From Hyphomonadaceae bacterium (lineage in GTDB: Bacteria; Pseudomonadota; Alphaproteobacteria; Rhizobiales; Hyphomicrobiaceae): 64,000 nt of DNA. The stretch is taken from assembly GCA_019747815.1 (NCBI GenBank), contig JAIEQJ010000042.1, forward strand, positions 29,905-93,904, written 5' to 3'. The notes under the pieces are model-generated. The model had not been told where the DNA came from. It ran no database searches and worked only from the letters and a program-made list of their open reading frames with translations. A program made the translations under genes and the position numbers. Positions 35,289-43,561 of this stretch are shown piece after piece. Numbering within the stretch: the first letter of the stretch is position 1; the number at the start of each line of letters is the position of its first letter.

Positions 35289-36467
35289 ATGTCCAATCTG
35301 ACGCCGCAGGAACTTAAGGTCACGCAGTGGCTCGCGTCCCAGCGCGAGGCCATGGTTACCCTGCTGCGCGACGCTGTGAACATCGACAGCGGCAGCTACG
35401 ACAAGGCCGGCGTCGACGCCGTCGGCCAGCGCTTCGTCGATTTCTTCCATGAGCACGGCTTGGTTACGGCGCGGGAGGCCAACGACCGCTTCGGCGAGGC
35501 CATCCACATCCGCCTCGACGACACGCGCCCCAACGAGAAGCCCGTTCTCCTGATGGGCCATCGCGACACCGTATTCCCCAAGGGCGAGGTCGCGCGCCGC
35601 CCGTTCTCCATCGACAATGGCCGCGCCTACGGCCCGGGCGTGTGCGACATGAAGGGCGGCCTCGTCCTCAATGCGTTCGTGCTGGCGGCGTTCAAGCGCT
35701 TCGGCGGGGCGCCCGCACCGCTGGCGGGTCTCATCACCAGCGACGAGGAGATCGCCTCGCCGTCATCGCGGCCGATCATCGAGCACGCGGCGCGCCAGGC
35801 ACGGTGCGTGTTCAACTCCGAGCCGGGTCGGCCCAACGGCAACGTCGTCACGGGGCGCAAGGGCGGCGTGTTCCTGGGCTTCGAGGTGTTCGGCAAGGCC
35901 GCCCATTCCGGCGGCAACTTCGAGAAAGGCATCAGCGCCATCGGCGAGCTGGCGCACAAGGTGTTGGCCATGCACGCCCTGACCGACCTGCCGCGCGGCA
36001 TCACGGTCAATGTCGGCATCATCAAGGGCGGCCAATCGGTCAACACCACGGCACCGCAGGCCGAGGGCCAGATCGACCTGCGCTATATCAGGCCCGAGGA
36101 CCGGGCCACGGCGCTGGCCGCGCTGCAGGCCATCATCGATCGCGCCACGGTCCCGGGCACAACGGCCAAGCTCGAGATCCGCGGCGAGTTCCTGCCCCTT
36201 GCCGCCACACCTGCGGCCGAGGAGCTGTTTGCGATCTATCGCCATGCCGCTGCCGACGCCGGCCTTCAGGTTGCGGGCGAGTTCACCGGCGGCTGCGCCG
36301 ATTCCGGCTTCACGGCTGCCGTCGGCTGCCCGACGCTGTGCGCCACCGGTCCCGTCGGCGGCAATGCCCACACCGCGGAGGAGTATCTGGAGATCGACTC
36401 GCTCGTCCCGCGCGCCCAGGCGATGGCGCTGGCGATCCTGCGGCTGCCGCCGAGCGAGCAGCGGTGA
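35289..36467 (+). CDS. M20 family metallopeptidase (carboxypeptidase G2-like)
   Basis: A 392-residue di-zinc hydrolase. Metal ligands are visible: His in LLMGHRDTVFP, bridging Asp in GPGVCDMKGG, the Glu pair in ITSDEEIASP and the last His in GNAHTAEEYLE. The dimerisation domain (GKAAHSGGNFEKGISAI) is typical of the glutamate carboxypeptidase/CPG2 branch. No signal peptide is seen, so it is cytosolic. The start is set by the ribosome site AAGGGA 6 bases upstream. It probably forms an operon with the two decarboxylase subunits. Its natural substrate, likely an N-acyl amino acid, is not evident. Confidence 0.9.
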   Translation: MSNLTPQELKVTQWLASQREAMVTLLRDAVNIDSGSYDKAGVDAVGQRFVDFFHEHGLVTAREANDRFGEAIHIRLDDTRPNEKPVLLMGHRDTVFPKGEVARRPFSIDNGRAYGPGVCDMKGGLVLNAFVLAAFKRFGGAPAPLAGLITSDEEIASPSSRPIIEHAARQARCVFNSEPGRPNGNVVTGRKGGVFLGFEVFGKAAHSGGNFEKGISAIGELAHKVLAMHALTDLPRGITVNVGIIKGGQSVNTTAPQAEGQIDLRYIRPEDRATALAALQAIIDRATVPGTTAKLEIRGEFLPLAATPAAEELFAIYRHAAADAGLQVAGEFTGGCADSGFTAAVGCPTLCATGPVGGNAHTAEEYLEIDSLVPRAQAMALAILRLPPSEQR

Positions 36468-36473
36468 ATTGGG

Positions 36474-37415
36474 CTACCCCCGCCGCTCGAGCACTGGCAG
36501 CTTCGGCCTGTCGCCCGAGGCCTTGCCGCTGATCGGTGCCCGCGGCAGCTGCGAGACGCCCGCCTCCATGACGAAGCTGTGCTCCAGCGTATACCACGGC
36601 CCCTCGACATCGGGCGCCGGCGGACGGCCCTCGTGGCGGACGTAGTTGCCGATCAGGTGCCGGGTGACGCCGAACTGCACGTCGGACTCAAGATGGGGGT
36701 CGTCGTTGACGTAAATCTGCGAGATCAGCGTCTTGAATTTGTCTTTGCTGGCGAGGAAATGCAAATGCGCCGGCCGCATGTTGTGGCGCCCCTGGGCGCG
36801 CAGCAGGTCGCCAACCGGTCCGCTGATCGGAACCGGATAGCCGGCGGGCTTCACGCTGCGAAACGCAATGTGCCCCTCCGCGTCCGTGATGAGCTTGCCG
36901 CGCAGGTTCATGTCGGCCTGGGTCGGATCCTGGTTCTCATAGAAGCCCTCGGGCGACGACTGCCAGATGTCGACCTCCGCGCCCGCGACCGGCCGCCCGG
37001 CCGTGTCCTTGAACCAGGCCTTGACGAACAGGGCCGGCCCCGGCGTCGGCGAGCGCACGATCGAGCCGCCGTTGGCCGTCGCCGGCGAGTGCAGGCGCCA
37101 GAAGGGGCCGAGCAGGTTGGCATCCGTGTCGGTCTGTCCGTTATCGCCGTTATTGATGAGGCACACGAGCGAGGAGAGGCCGAGCGAGCCGGCGATCAGC
37201 ACCGCCTCGTTGTGGTTGTCAGTCGTGTGCTTGCCGAGCTGCACCACGTAGCCGGCAGCGGCTCTGAGCTCCTCCTCGGTCAGCCGCACCTCGCGTGCGA
37301 GGTCGTGCATGTGGCGCACGAAGGCCGTCATGATCTCGCGAAAGCGCGCATCGGGCGCCCGCTCCAGCTCGCTCAAGACGGCCGTGGTGACGTCCTCCTG
37401 CTTCTCGATGATCAC
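36474..37415 (-). CDS. Intradiol ring-cleavage dioxygenase
   Basis: A 313-residue non-heme Fe(III) dioxygenase of the catechol/hydroxyquinol 1,2-dioxygenase type. It has the N-terminal helical dimerisation domain (EKQEDVTTAVLSELERAPDA) and the catalytic beta-sandwich. Iron ligands are the Tyr in SPEGFYENQ, the Tyr in KPAGYPVPI and the two His in MRPAHLHFLAS. The GTG at 37415 is chosen because AGGAG lies 8 bases before it; a further ATG eight codons upstream is less likely. It converges on the M20 gene with 6 bases between stops. No other aromatic-degradation genes are adjacent. Confidence 0.92.
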   Translation of the reverse strand: MIIEKQEDVTTAVLSELERAPDARFREIMTAFVRHMHDLAREVRLTEEELRAAAGYVVQLGKHTTDNHNEAVLIAGSLGLSSLVCLINNGDNGQTDTDANLLGPFWRLHSPATANGGSIVRSPTPGPALFVKAWFKDTAGRPVAGAEVDIWQSSPEGFYENQDPTQADMNLRGKLITDAEGHIAFRSVKPAGYPVPISGPVGDLLRAQGRHNMRPAHLHFLASKDKFKTLISQIYVNDDPHLESDVQFGVTRHLIGNYVRHEGRPPAPDVEGPWYTLEHSFVMEAGVSQLPRAPISGKASGDRPKLPVLERRG

Positions 37416-37757
37416 GGGCGGTGCTCCTGAACAGGGCATCGGATGCTAAAGCCTACCACACCGTAAACGGGGCCTTGGCCGGACAGGTGAAAGATTGTGG
37501 GGTTGACGGGACAGCTTTGAAGCTCTTTAAGGTGGGCCTGAGCACACGGGGCCAAAGTGCTCGATCGTCGTTCCAACCTTGAACGGTGGTTGGATAGGTA
37601 CGAGGTCGGCTCTGCATCGGAGTATCCGGAGAAGCGCGGTGCGGATATACCACCGGCCGGTGAGGACGATTGAGTCGAAGGCCCGTTTGCTATAGAGCGG
37701 TATGGCAAAGGACTAAGGAACGGAAAATCAGGTTAAGTGCCTGATTCTACAAAGAAA
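37416..37757. other. gap between dioxygenase gene and tRNA-Arg
   Basis: About 340 bases without a supported gene; short frames lack motifs. It must contain the promoters of the dioxygenase gene, read leftward, and of the tRNA. I see no clear repeat of the tRNA end here. Confidence 0.5.
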
Positions 37758-37834
37758 GCACCGGTAGCTCAGCTGGATAGAGCACCAGACTACGAATCTG
37801 GGGGTCGTGGGTTCGAATCCTGCCCGGTGCGCCA
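37758..37834 (+). tRNA. tRNA-Arg (ACG)
   Basis: A 77-base sequence folds as a full cloverleaf: acceptor GCACCGG pairs with CCGGTGC, D arm with AGCTCAGCTGGATAGAGC, anticodon stem CCAGA/TCTGG around the loop CTACGAA (anticodon ACG), T loop in GGGTTCGAATCC, and an encoded CCA end. The A34 is expected to become inosine by TadA. The serine recombinase gene on the other strand ends inside this tRNA. Confidence 0.97.
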
Positions 37835-39448
37835 TTTGCGAACAAAACTGCGAACACCCTGCACGGGTCCACCGTTCGCCAGAACCGCCTGCTCCAGCAC
37901 ATCTTTACGCCCGACGATGCGGATCTCGCGGTCGTCGACCTCGACGCGGTCGACAAGTGTGCCGAGATAGGCCTTGCGGAAGGGCACCGCGCCAGTCGTC
38001 AGTTTCTCACGCATGGCCTGTCCGAAGCGCTCGACGACGATGGGGTTGATGTTCACGGTCGGCCGAACGCCTGATCGGGCGCGCGCCAAGGCGCCCTGCA
38101 CGCGATCACGATCAGCCTTCAAAGCGAAGATGCGGTCCTTGAGGATATCGTCCATTTCGGCGACGCCGTCCTCCATGGCTTTGTAGAGCCGGCGCAACCG
38201 CTCATTGGCTTCGTGCGCCTCTCGTTCCAGGGTGACGATACGCTCGTCGACGGCGCTGGCCTTGACCGCACGTCCGCTGGCCAGCGACGCCAGCATCGTG
38301 CCCAGGCGCTGCGGATCGAGCAGGCGATCGGCCAGGTGGCCTGTGACGAGGGTGTCGAGCTTGTCCATGCGGATTGAGCGGCCCTTGCAGACGGTCTTGC
38401 CCTGCCGGGCGCAGCTCGAGCAGGTGTAGTAGCGATGCACCTTGCCGCTCTTGGATGTGCCGGTCCGCAGCGTCATGGCGCCATGGCAGCTGGCGCAGAC
38501 GGCGAGGCCAGTGAGCAGGATAGGTCCGCTGACCATCCTTGGCGGCGTGACGCGCGGGTTGCGCTCTTTGAGCAGGCTCTGCACGCGCTCGAACACCTGC
38601 GGTTCGATGATCGCCGGCACGTCGGCGAACACCTGCTCAGACTCGCTCTTGCGCCTCCGGTTGCGGGCATCCGACCGGTTGAAACGCATACGGCCGCCAT
38701 AGACGGGATGAGTGAGCAGGGCGTGCACGGGGCCGATCGCCCAGGTGGCACCGCCGCGCGTGCGGTAGCCACGTTCGTTGAGCCACACGGTGATGGCCTT
38801 GACACCCTTCGGCCCTGAGCCCGCCTCGCCCTCCAGAAACAACCGGAACATCAGTCGCACGCTCTCGGCCTCGACCGGATCGATGGCGAGCCTCTTCTTG
38901 ATCCGGCTTCCTCTGCGCTCGACCTCGACAGCCGTGTAGCCGAATGGCGGCCGCGCGCCGTTCCAGTAGCCCTGGCGTGCGTTCTCCTTCATGGAGCGGA
39001 GCACGTGCTTGGCATTCTCCTTGGACTGGTATTCGTCGAACAGTGCGATCACCTGGCGCATCATGACTTGCGCCGGATCGTCACCGAGCTCCTGCGTGAT
39101 CGACACCAGCTTGACGCCATGCTTGGCAAGCTTGCGCACGTAGAACTCGAGGCCGAAGGCGTCGCGGAAGAAGCGTGAGAACGAATGCACGACGATGACG
39201 TCAAACGCATTCTCGCCATCGCAGGCACGCTCGATCATGCGCTGGAACTCGGGCCGCTTGTCGTCAGTGGCCGAGGCGCCAGGCTCGACGTATTCGGCCA
39301 CGGCAGTCCAGCCGCGCTGCGCCACCCATGCTTGCGTCTGTGCCCTCTGGTCGGGGATCGACAGGTCGTGCTCGGCCTGCCGACCCGTCGAGACGCGCAG
39401 GTAAAGGGCAGCGCGGGTGGCAGTGAGCGATGTGACGTTCATTTTCAT
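37790..39448 (-). CDS. Large serine recombinase (site-specific integrase)
   Basis: A 552-residue integrase. The resolvase domain (about 12-150) has the nucleophile Ser20 in ALYLRVSTGRQ and VHSFSRFFRD. A recombinase domain (about 175-290; PFGYTAVEVERRGSRIKKRL) and a zinc ribbon with CASCHG and CSSCARQGKTVC follow, and then a coiled coil around 390-470. Such enzymes integrate and excise elements with no host factor. The ATG at 39448 has GGAGAGG about 8 bases upstream. The C-terminal 12 residues come from the tRNA-Arg antisense strand, which suggests that the natural tail was replaced at integration. Confidence 0.93.
   Translation of the reverse strand: MKMNVTSLTATRAALYLRVSTGRQAEHDLSIPDQRAQTQAWVAQRGWTAVAEYVEPGASATDDKRPEFQRMIERACDGENAFDVIVVHSFSRFFRDAFGLEFYVRKLAKHGVKLVSITQELGDDPAQVMMRQVIALFDEYQSKENAKHVLRSMKENARQGYWNGARPPFGYTAVEVERRGSRIKKRLAIDPVEAESVRLMFRLFLEGEAGSGPKGVKAITVWLNERGYRTRGGATWAIGPVHALLTHPVYGGRMRFNRSDARNRRRKSESEQVFADVPAIIEPQVFERVQSLLKERNPRVTPPRMVSGPILLTGLAVCASCHGAMTLRTGTSKSGKVHRYYTCSSCARQGKTVCKGRSIRMDKLDTLVTGHLADRLLDPQRLGTMLASLASGRAVKASAVDERIVTLEREAHEANERLRRLYKAMEDGVAEMDDILKDRIFALKADRDRVQGALARARSGVRPTVNINPIVVERFGQAMREKLTTGAVPFRKAYLGTLVDRVEVDDREIRIVGRKDVLEQAVLANGGPVQGVRSFVRKWRTGQDSNPRPPDS
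37801..37834. other. Probable attachment site in the tRNA-Arg 3' half
   Basis: The anticodon-to-CCA half of the tRNA is also translated, antisense, as the last residues (TGQDSNPRPPDS) of the recombinase. This arrangement arises when an element integrates into a tRNA gene and its integrase gene abuts the junction. The second copy of the 3' half, expected at the far end of the element, was not found in the window. Confidence 0.55.
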
Positions 39449-39532
39449 TGCCGGCCTCTCCAACCTTCACACCTCAGATCAGAACCGCAAGCCGATGCTT
39501 CATGCCCAGCCGTTTGGACAGCACGAAGGCCA

Positions 39533-39853
39533 TCATGCAGCCGCGCCGATGCGACGCGCGCGCATGATGCGCTCGCGCTCCTGCGGCGAGTTCATCGCCT
39601 CCCACAGGTCGGTGCGCCGCTGCACGTTCAGCCAGAACTCCGGGCTGGTGCCGAACACGCGCGCCAGGATGAGGGCCGTCGGCGCGGTTACGTTGCGCCG
39701 GTCGTTGCACAATTCGTTGACGTGCTTGCGCTGCACGCCCATCGCCTCGGCCAAAGCATGCTGCGTCAGACCCATCGGCCGCATGAACTCCTCCACCAGG
39801 ATCTCCCCGACCGTCGCCGGCTTGCGCTTGGTCATCAGCATGGCTTGCCTCAT
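39533..39853 (-). CDS. higA: HigA family antitoxin
   Basis: A 106-residue helix-turn-helix antitoxin: GEILVEEFMRPMGLTQHALA, then AMGVQRKHVNELCNDRRNVT, typical of the HigA/VapI addiction-module family, followed by FGTSPEFWLNVQRRTDLWEA. It binds HigB and represses its own operon. Its ATG at 39853 overlaps the higB stop (ATGA). Inner Met codons at 39841 and 39835 are alternative starts. The order toxin first, antitoxin second is usual for higBA. Confidence 0.94.
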   Translation of the reverse strand: MRQAMLMTKRKPATVGEILVEEFMRPMGLTQHALAEAMGVQRKHVNELCNDRRNVTAPTALILARVFGTSPEFWLNVQRRTDLWEAMNSPQERERIMRARRIGAAA

Positions 39854-40146
39854 CGGTAGCTATGGTCGTCGAGATAGACGTCACTCGCCTCGCCGCGGCT
39901 GCCGTCCCACTGGAACACGAGCCGCCACTGTCTGTTGACGCGGATCGAATGATGTCCCCTCAGCTTGCCGCGCAGCTTCTCGAAATGGTTGCTGGGCGGC
40001 ACGCGTAAGTCCTGGTCGGTGGTCGCGTCATCGAGCATCTGGAGCTTGCGGAATAGCCGGTCGCTCAGATCGCCAGAAATGTTTCGGGAGCGGACGTCAT
40101 CGATGAAGAAGGCGCGCAGCCAGTCGTCCCGAAAGCTGACGATCAT
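39850..40146 (-). CDS. higB: HigB family mRNA-interferase toxin
   Basis: A 98-residue RelE/HigB-fold toxin: MIVSFRDDWLRAFFIDD, then IPRKLQMLDDA-like FRKLQMLDDATTDQDLRVPP, NHFEKLRGKLRGHHSIRVN and RQWRLVFQWDG. HigB cuts mRNA on the ribosome. Conserved basic residues and the QWRL(V)F strand are intact, so it may be active. The start MIVSF is the family start; 15 open codons upstream lie in the operator region. Confidence 0.93.
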   Translation of the reverse strand: MIVSFRDDWLRAFFIDDVRSRNISGDLSDRLFRKLQMLDDATTDQDLRVPPSNHFEKLRGKLRGHHSIRVNRQWRLVFQWDGSRGEASDVYLDDHSYR

Positions 40147-40171
40147 GTGCCACCCTCCACCACGAAGTATA

Positions 40172-40190
40172 TGTACCACCCTATGGTACA
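40172..40190. promoter_or_regulatory. higB: Palindromic operator of higBA
   Basis: TGTACCA (40172-40178) and TGGTACA (40184-40190) form a perfect 7-bp inverted repeat with 5 bases between, 26 bases upstream of the higB start. On the minus strand it lies between TTGACC and a TACATA/TATACT -10 region, so HigA binding here would block transcription. Confidence 0.75.
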
Positions 40191-40377
40191 TTTGGTCAAG
40201 CCAGTGACCCCAGGCGCAATGCGTCTTTCACAGGGCAAAGACGAGGGCATGTGCTCAAGTACATGTGCGTCCGGTTCAGGTAAATATGCGTCGGATTCAG
40301 GGTGCTGGACGGACGCTTTGTGCTCTGTGAGAGCTTTACTGGTATGACCCACAGCAGGCATAGGTGATCGCAGTAGC

Positions 40378-42090
40378 TCACGTCATCCCAGGACCGTTGT
40401 CAGGCCTGGTGGTCCCTACTAGCGGCAGTTTGCCGATTGCGAGGCAAGACCGGGTGTTCTCGCGGAGGAATTGACGCACCTCGTCGACGAACCGTGCCCA
40501 GGCAGGGTCTCTGGGCAAAAGGATGTGGTTATGGCTCTCCAGCGAAACAAACCTGGCCGCGGGAATGCGGCTGGCGATCAGTCGTCCTTTCTCGAATGAT
40601 ACCGCGGCGTCGTCGCGGCAATGCAAGATCAGGGTGGGCGCAGAGATCGTCGGCAAGAGATCGACAACGTTAACCTCGCCAAGCGACCGCAGTAGCCGGG
40701 CGGCATTCTCAGGCGAGGCAGAGAGCCGTTGTAGGTCATTGAGCCATCGCATCTCTTCGAGCGTGGCATCGGGAAAATACAGCGTTGTCAGAATCTGGCG
40801 AAAGGCGGGGTTGTCCTGCGCCCAACCCTGTCGTACCAGGGAGATGATCGCCTCGCGCCGCTCAATGTCCAAGGGATTTGCATTTATCCGCCAGCCCTGC
40901 GCGAAGGTCCCGTAGAGCACGAGATGAGAAACGCGCTCCGGGTGGCGGGCCGCATAGGCAATCGAGGTGGGCCCCCCTTTCGAGCTGCCGATGAGGACGA
41001 ACCGATCGAGACCGAGCGTGTCGACCACCGCCTCGAGGTCGCGCACGAAAGCATCGATGGAGAAATCCGGGTTATCCCAGTCGGAGAGACCGCTGCCGCG
41101 CTCATCGTAGTGAATGAAGCAATGGTCTTTGGCGAACTCTTCCGTCCAGTGGCGCCATACCGGGCTTTCCCAACTGAACGAAAGGTGGCTGAGCCAATGC
41201 GCCGCCCACACCACCGGCGGACCGTCGCCAACGGACGCATACGCAATCTGCACGTCATCCGAGGTCCGGCAGAAGCGTACGTCGTGCAACGGGGGGCCAG
41301 TCCGCCGTCGCTCCGCGTGCGGTGCAGGGACGATTTCATCATCTGCGCCCGTCCGCGCCTCGGCTTGAGGGGGCTGCGCAGCCTGCCGCAGGGCACCGGT
41401 GCGAGCCACGTTGAGCTCTGCGAGCTGCCGCTGGGCTCGCTGAAAATGCGCCTCGGCCTCGCGGCAGCGGCCGGTTGTGCGCAGCAATTGAACCAAGATG
41501 GCTTGGGCAGCCTCATTGGCAGGCTCGAGCAGGCTGAGGGCCCGAGCATGGGGCAAAGCATCATCGGGGGCGCCCTGGAAACGCGTTACCAGTATCGTAA
41601 GGAGCCGGACGCGGAGCCGCCGCGTCTCCTCGCGCTGCGCCGTGCACCAGCTCTGGAATTCCTGGCAATCCGGCAGATAGAGGCCCTCGAGGAATTCGCC
41701 CTCGAGCGCTTCCACCGCCCGGCGCAGTGAGTCGGTCGAGAGAGAATCGACGCCCTGCCGAGTAGCGTTGCGCAGGGACACGATATCCACTGCGACGCTC
41801 CCAAGATCTAGCCCAACAGTCTCGCGGTCGGCGATGATCCGTCGGCAGCCGGGTCGGTCGATGACGGGCCGCAGGTGCGTCAAGCTCCACCGCAACGCGG
41901 CGCGCGGATCATCGGGGATGTTCCAGAACATGGCGCAGAGGCGGTCGCGGCTGTGCTGACGCCCCGTGACCGCAAGATAGGCGAGCAGAGCCCGCGTCTT
42001 TTTTGAGCGCGGTAGTTGCATCGGGGTGCCGTGGTCCTGCACGGCAAGATTGCCCAACACGGAAACATGCAGCAGTTCTTTGCCTGTCAT
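40378..42090 (-). CDS. SARP-type regulator fused to alpha/beta hydrolase
   Basis: A 570-residue fusion. Residues 5-100 resemble the winged-helix DNA-binding domain of AfsR/SARP regulators (LHVSVLGNLAVQDHGTPMQL, then TRALLAYLAVTGRQHSRDRL). Residues 100-230 form the helical bacterial transcriptional activation domain (BTAD). Residues 270-555 are an alpha/beta hydrolase with nucleophile Ser370 in LIGSSKGGP, an acid region LILHCRDDAA and His in LESHNHILLP. The hydrolase part may sense or process a small molecule and control DNA binding. It diverges from the DUF4242 gene, a candidate target. Substrate and regulon are unknown. Confidence 0.88.
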   Translation of the reverse strand: MTGKELLHVSVLGNLAVQDHGTPMQLPRSKKTRALLAYLAVTGRQHSRDRLCAMFWNIPDDPRAALRWSLTHLRPVIDRPGCRRIIADRETVGLDLGSVAVDIVSLRNATRQGVDSLSTDSLRRAVEALEGEFLEGLYLPDCQEFQSWCTAQREETRRLRVRLLTILVTRFQGAPDDALPHARALSLLEPANEAAQAILVQLLRTTGRCREAEAHFQRAQRQLAELNVARTGALRQAAQPPQAEARTGADDEIVPAPHAERRRTGPPLHDVRFCRTSDDVQIAYASVGDGPPVVWAAHWLSHLSFSWESPVWRHWTEEFAKDHCFIHYDERGSGLSDWDNPDFSIDAFVRDLEAVVDTLGLDRFVLIGSSKGGPTSIAYAARHPERVSHLVLYGTFAQGWRINANPLDIERREAIISLVRQGWAQDNPAFRQILTTLYFPDATLEEMRWLNDLQRLSASPENAARLLRSLGEVNVVDLLPTISAPTLILHCRDDAAVSFEKGRLIASRIPAARFVSLESHNHILLPRDPAWARFVDEVRQFLRENTRSCLAIGKLPLVGTTRPDNGPGMT

Positions 42091-42232
42091 GACCCGGGCA
42101 TCCTTTGCTCGGCCCCGTCGCCGGCCGCGACGTGAATTTCAACGCCAGAATCCGCCTTTTCTACGCTGACAACAACGGCTTTTCCAACGCTCAACCCCCA
42201 AGAAGTGGGCCGAAGGTCAACAGGAGGATCGC

Positions 42233-42593
42233 ATGACCATTCGGCAACTGGCTCTGGTGCTGTGCTGTCTGGCCCTTCCGCTGCCGGCAGCCGCGCAATC
42301 CCAAGGAGGTGGAGCAATGCAGAAATACGTCATCGAGCGTGACCTGCCTGGCGCGGGGAAGCTCTCACCCAGCGAGCTAGCTGCAGGCGATATCCAAGAA
42401 ATCGCGTGAGGTTCTCAACGGCATGGGCACGAAAATCCAGTGGGTGCAGAGCTACGTGACCGACGACAAAATCTACTGCGTCTATCTCGCTGAGAACGAG
42501 GCTGACATCCGCAGCCATGCGAAGGCAGGCGGGTTCCCGGTCAACCGCGTCTCACGCATCAAGACGATGATCGATCCGACCAGCGCGGATTGA
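42233..42593 (+). pseudogene. DUF4242 (nickel-binding-like) exported protein, frameshifted
   Basis: The ATG at 42233, with AGGAGG 7 bases upstream, opens a signal peptide (LALVLCCLALPLPAAAQ) and the start of a DUF4242 domain (MQKYVIERDLPGAGKLSPSE). At about 42385-42395 the frame is lost and stops at 42409. The next frame continues perfectly: SKKSREVLNGMGTKIQW, then YVTDDKIYCVYLAENEAD and the end IKTMIDPTSAD at 42593. Removing one G from the GCAGGCG stretch restores a full gene. DUF4242 proteins include a nickel-binding member. It may be a true pseudogene or a sequencing error. Confidence 0.8.
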
Positions 42594-42621
42594 GGCGGAC
42601 GGCACAGGAGCGCACGCCATC

Positions 42622-42888
42622 ATGAGCACAACCGCGTTAGCTAAGGGGATCTTGGTTGCGGCAATGCTCGGCGGCGCGCTGATGTATTATTCTTTCGGGT
42701 CGCACATGGACGGGGTGGCCGCGCCGCTGGATCAAAACCGCGGCAACCCAGCCGCCCCAGAAAAGGTCGAAGGTGCGCACGCGGCAGGCCTCAACGGTGC
42801 TCACCTGTCGTCCTCCAGCGACTCCGGTACCAAGTTCCGGTTCGGATTCCTTGAGTTCGAGGACGATCGCGACGCCCAGGCCGAATAG
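42622..42888 (+). CDS. Small exported or membrane-anchored hypothetical protein
   Basis: An 88-residue protein with one hydrophobic N-terminal segment (KGILVAAMLGGALMYYSFG) and a polar, disordered remainder (DQNRGNPAAPEKVEGAHAAG) that ends FGFLEFEDDRDAQAE. No family is recognised. It starts 29 bases after the DUF4242 pseudogene, on the same strand, so it may be part of the same transcription unit. Confidence 0.6.
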   Translation: MSTTALAKGILVAAMLGGALMYYSFGSHMDGVAAPLDQNRGNPAAPEKVEGAHAAGLNGAHLSSSSDSGTKFRFGFLEFEDDRDAQAE

Positions 42889-42923
42889 CTTCGGGCTGGC
42901 GTCCGCGAAGGGCCGCGATCGCC

Positions 42924-43379
42924 CTAGAGGCTTCCTCCCGGTAGTCGAAAGCTGGTCTTCGTGTTCCGGCGCATACCCGCAGCCTCATAGAAACGGAGAG
43001 TCTCTTCTCTCCGGGAGCCAGTCATCAGTGTAACTCTGTAGCATCCCTGTTGCCAGGCGACGTCGATCGCGTGCCCCACAACCTCGCGGCCGTAGCCGCG
43101 CCTCCTATGTTCCCGATGCGTTACAACATTTTCGATGAAGGCGAACAGGCGTCCGGACCTCGAGAAATTTGGGCATACCACGAGCATGCAAGTGCTGACA
43201 GCGAGCCCATCGACTTCACAAATGAGGATGGTCGTGCCGGCATGCCCAAGCACCTTGGACAGCGCAGTAGCCGCAACTGCCTTTGACGGTCATGGTGTGT
43301 CAACCGGATTGAGCTGACGATAAAGATCACAGAGAACGCGTTGATCGGCTAGTTCGGCTGACCTGATTGTTGCGTGCAT
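42924..43379 (-). pseudogene. GNAT acetyltransferase with internal stop codon
   Basis: The ATG at 43379, with GAGGGG upstream, gives MHATIRSAELADQRVLCDLY then RQLNPVDTP, followed by a TGA at 43290-43292. In the same frame the protein goes on: PSKAVAATALSKVLGHAGTT, then the acetyl-CoA region ENVVTHREHRRRGYGREVVG and the end LRFYEAAGMRR. The whole is a normal 150-residue GNAT protein with a nonsense mutation at codon 30. A shortened product could start at a GTG near 43253, but it would lack the first helices. Confidence 0.8.
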
Positions 43380-43561
43380 TCGGCTGGCCCCTCGCCACTG
43401 CGGTCGAGGGTGATCGTACGCCAAGTCTCGCCAGCAGGTCTCTTAGTGGCACTAACTGCCCGCTTCGCGGCGTTGCAACGATTCCGGCAGGTATCTGAGG
43501 TGCTTCGGACGTTCCTAATGGGGACCGCCCGCGGCAAGGTGTAACCCTTAGGAGGCGGGTC

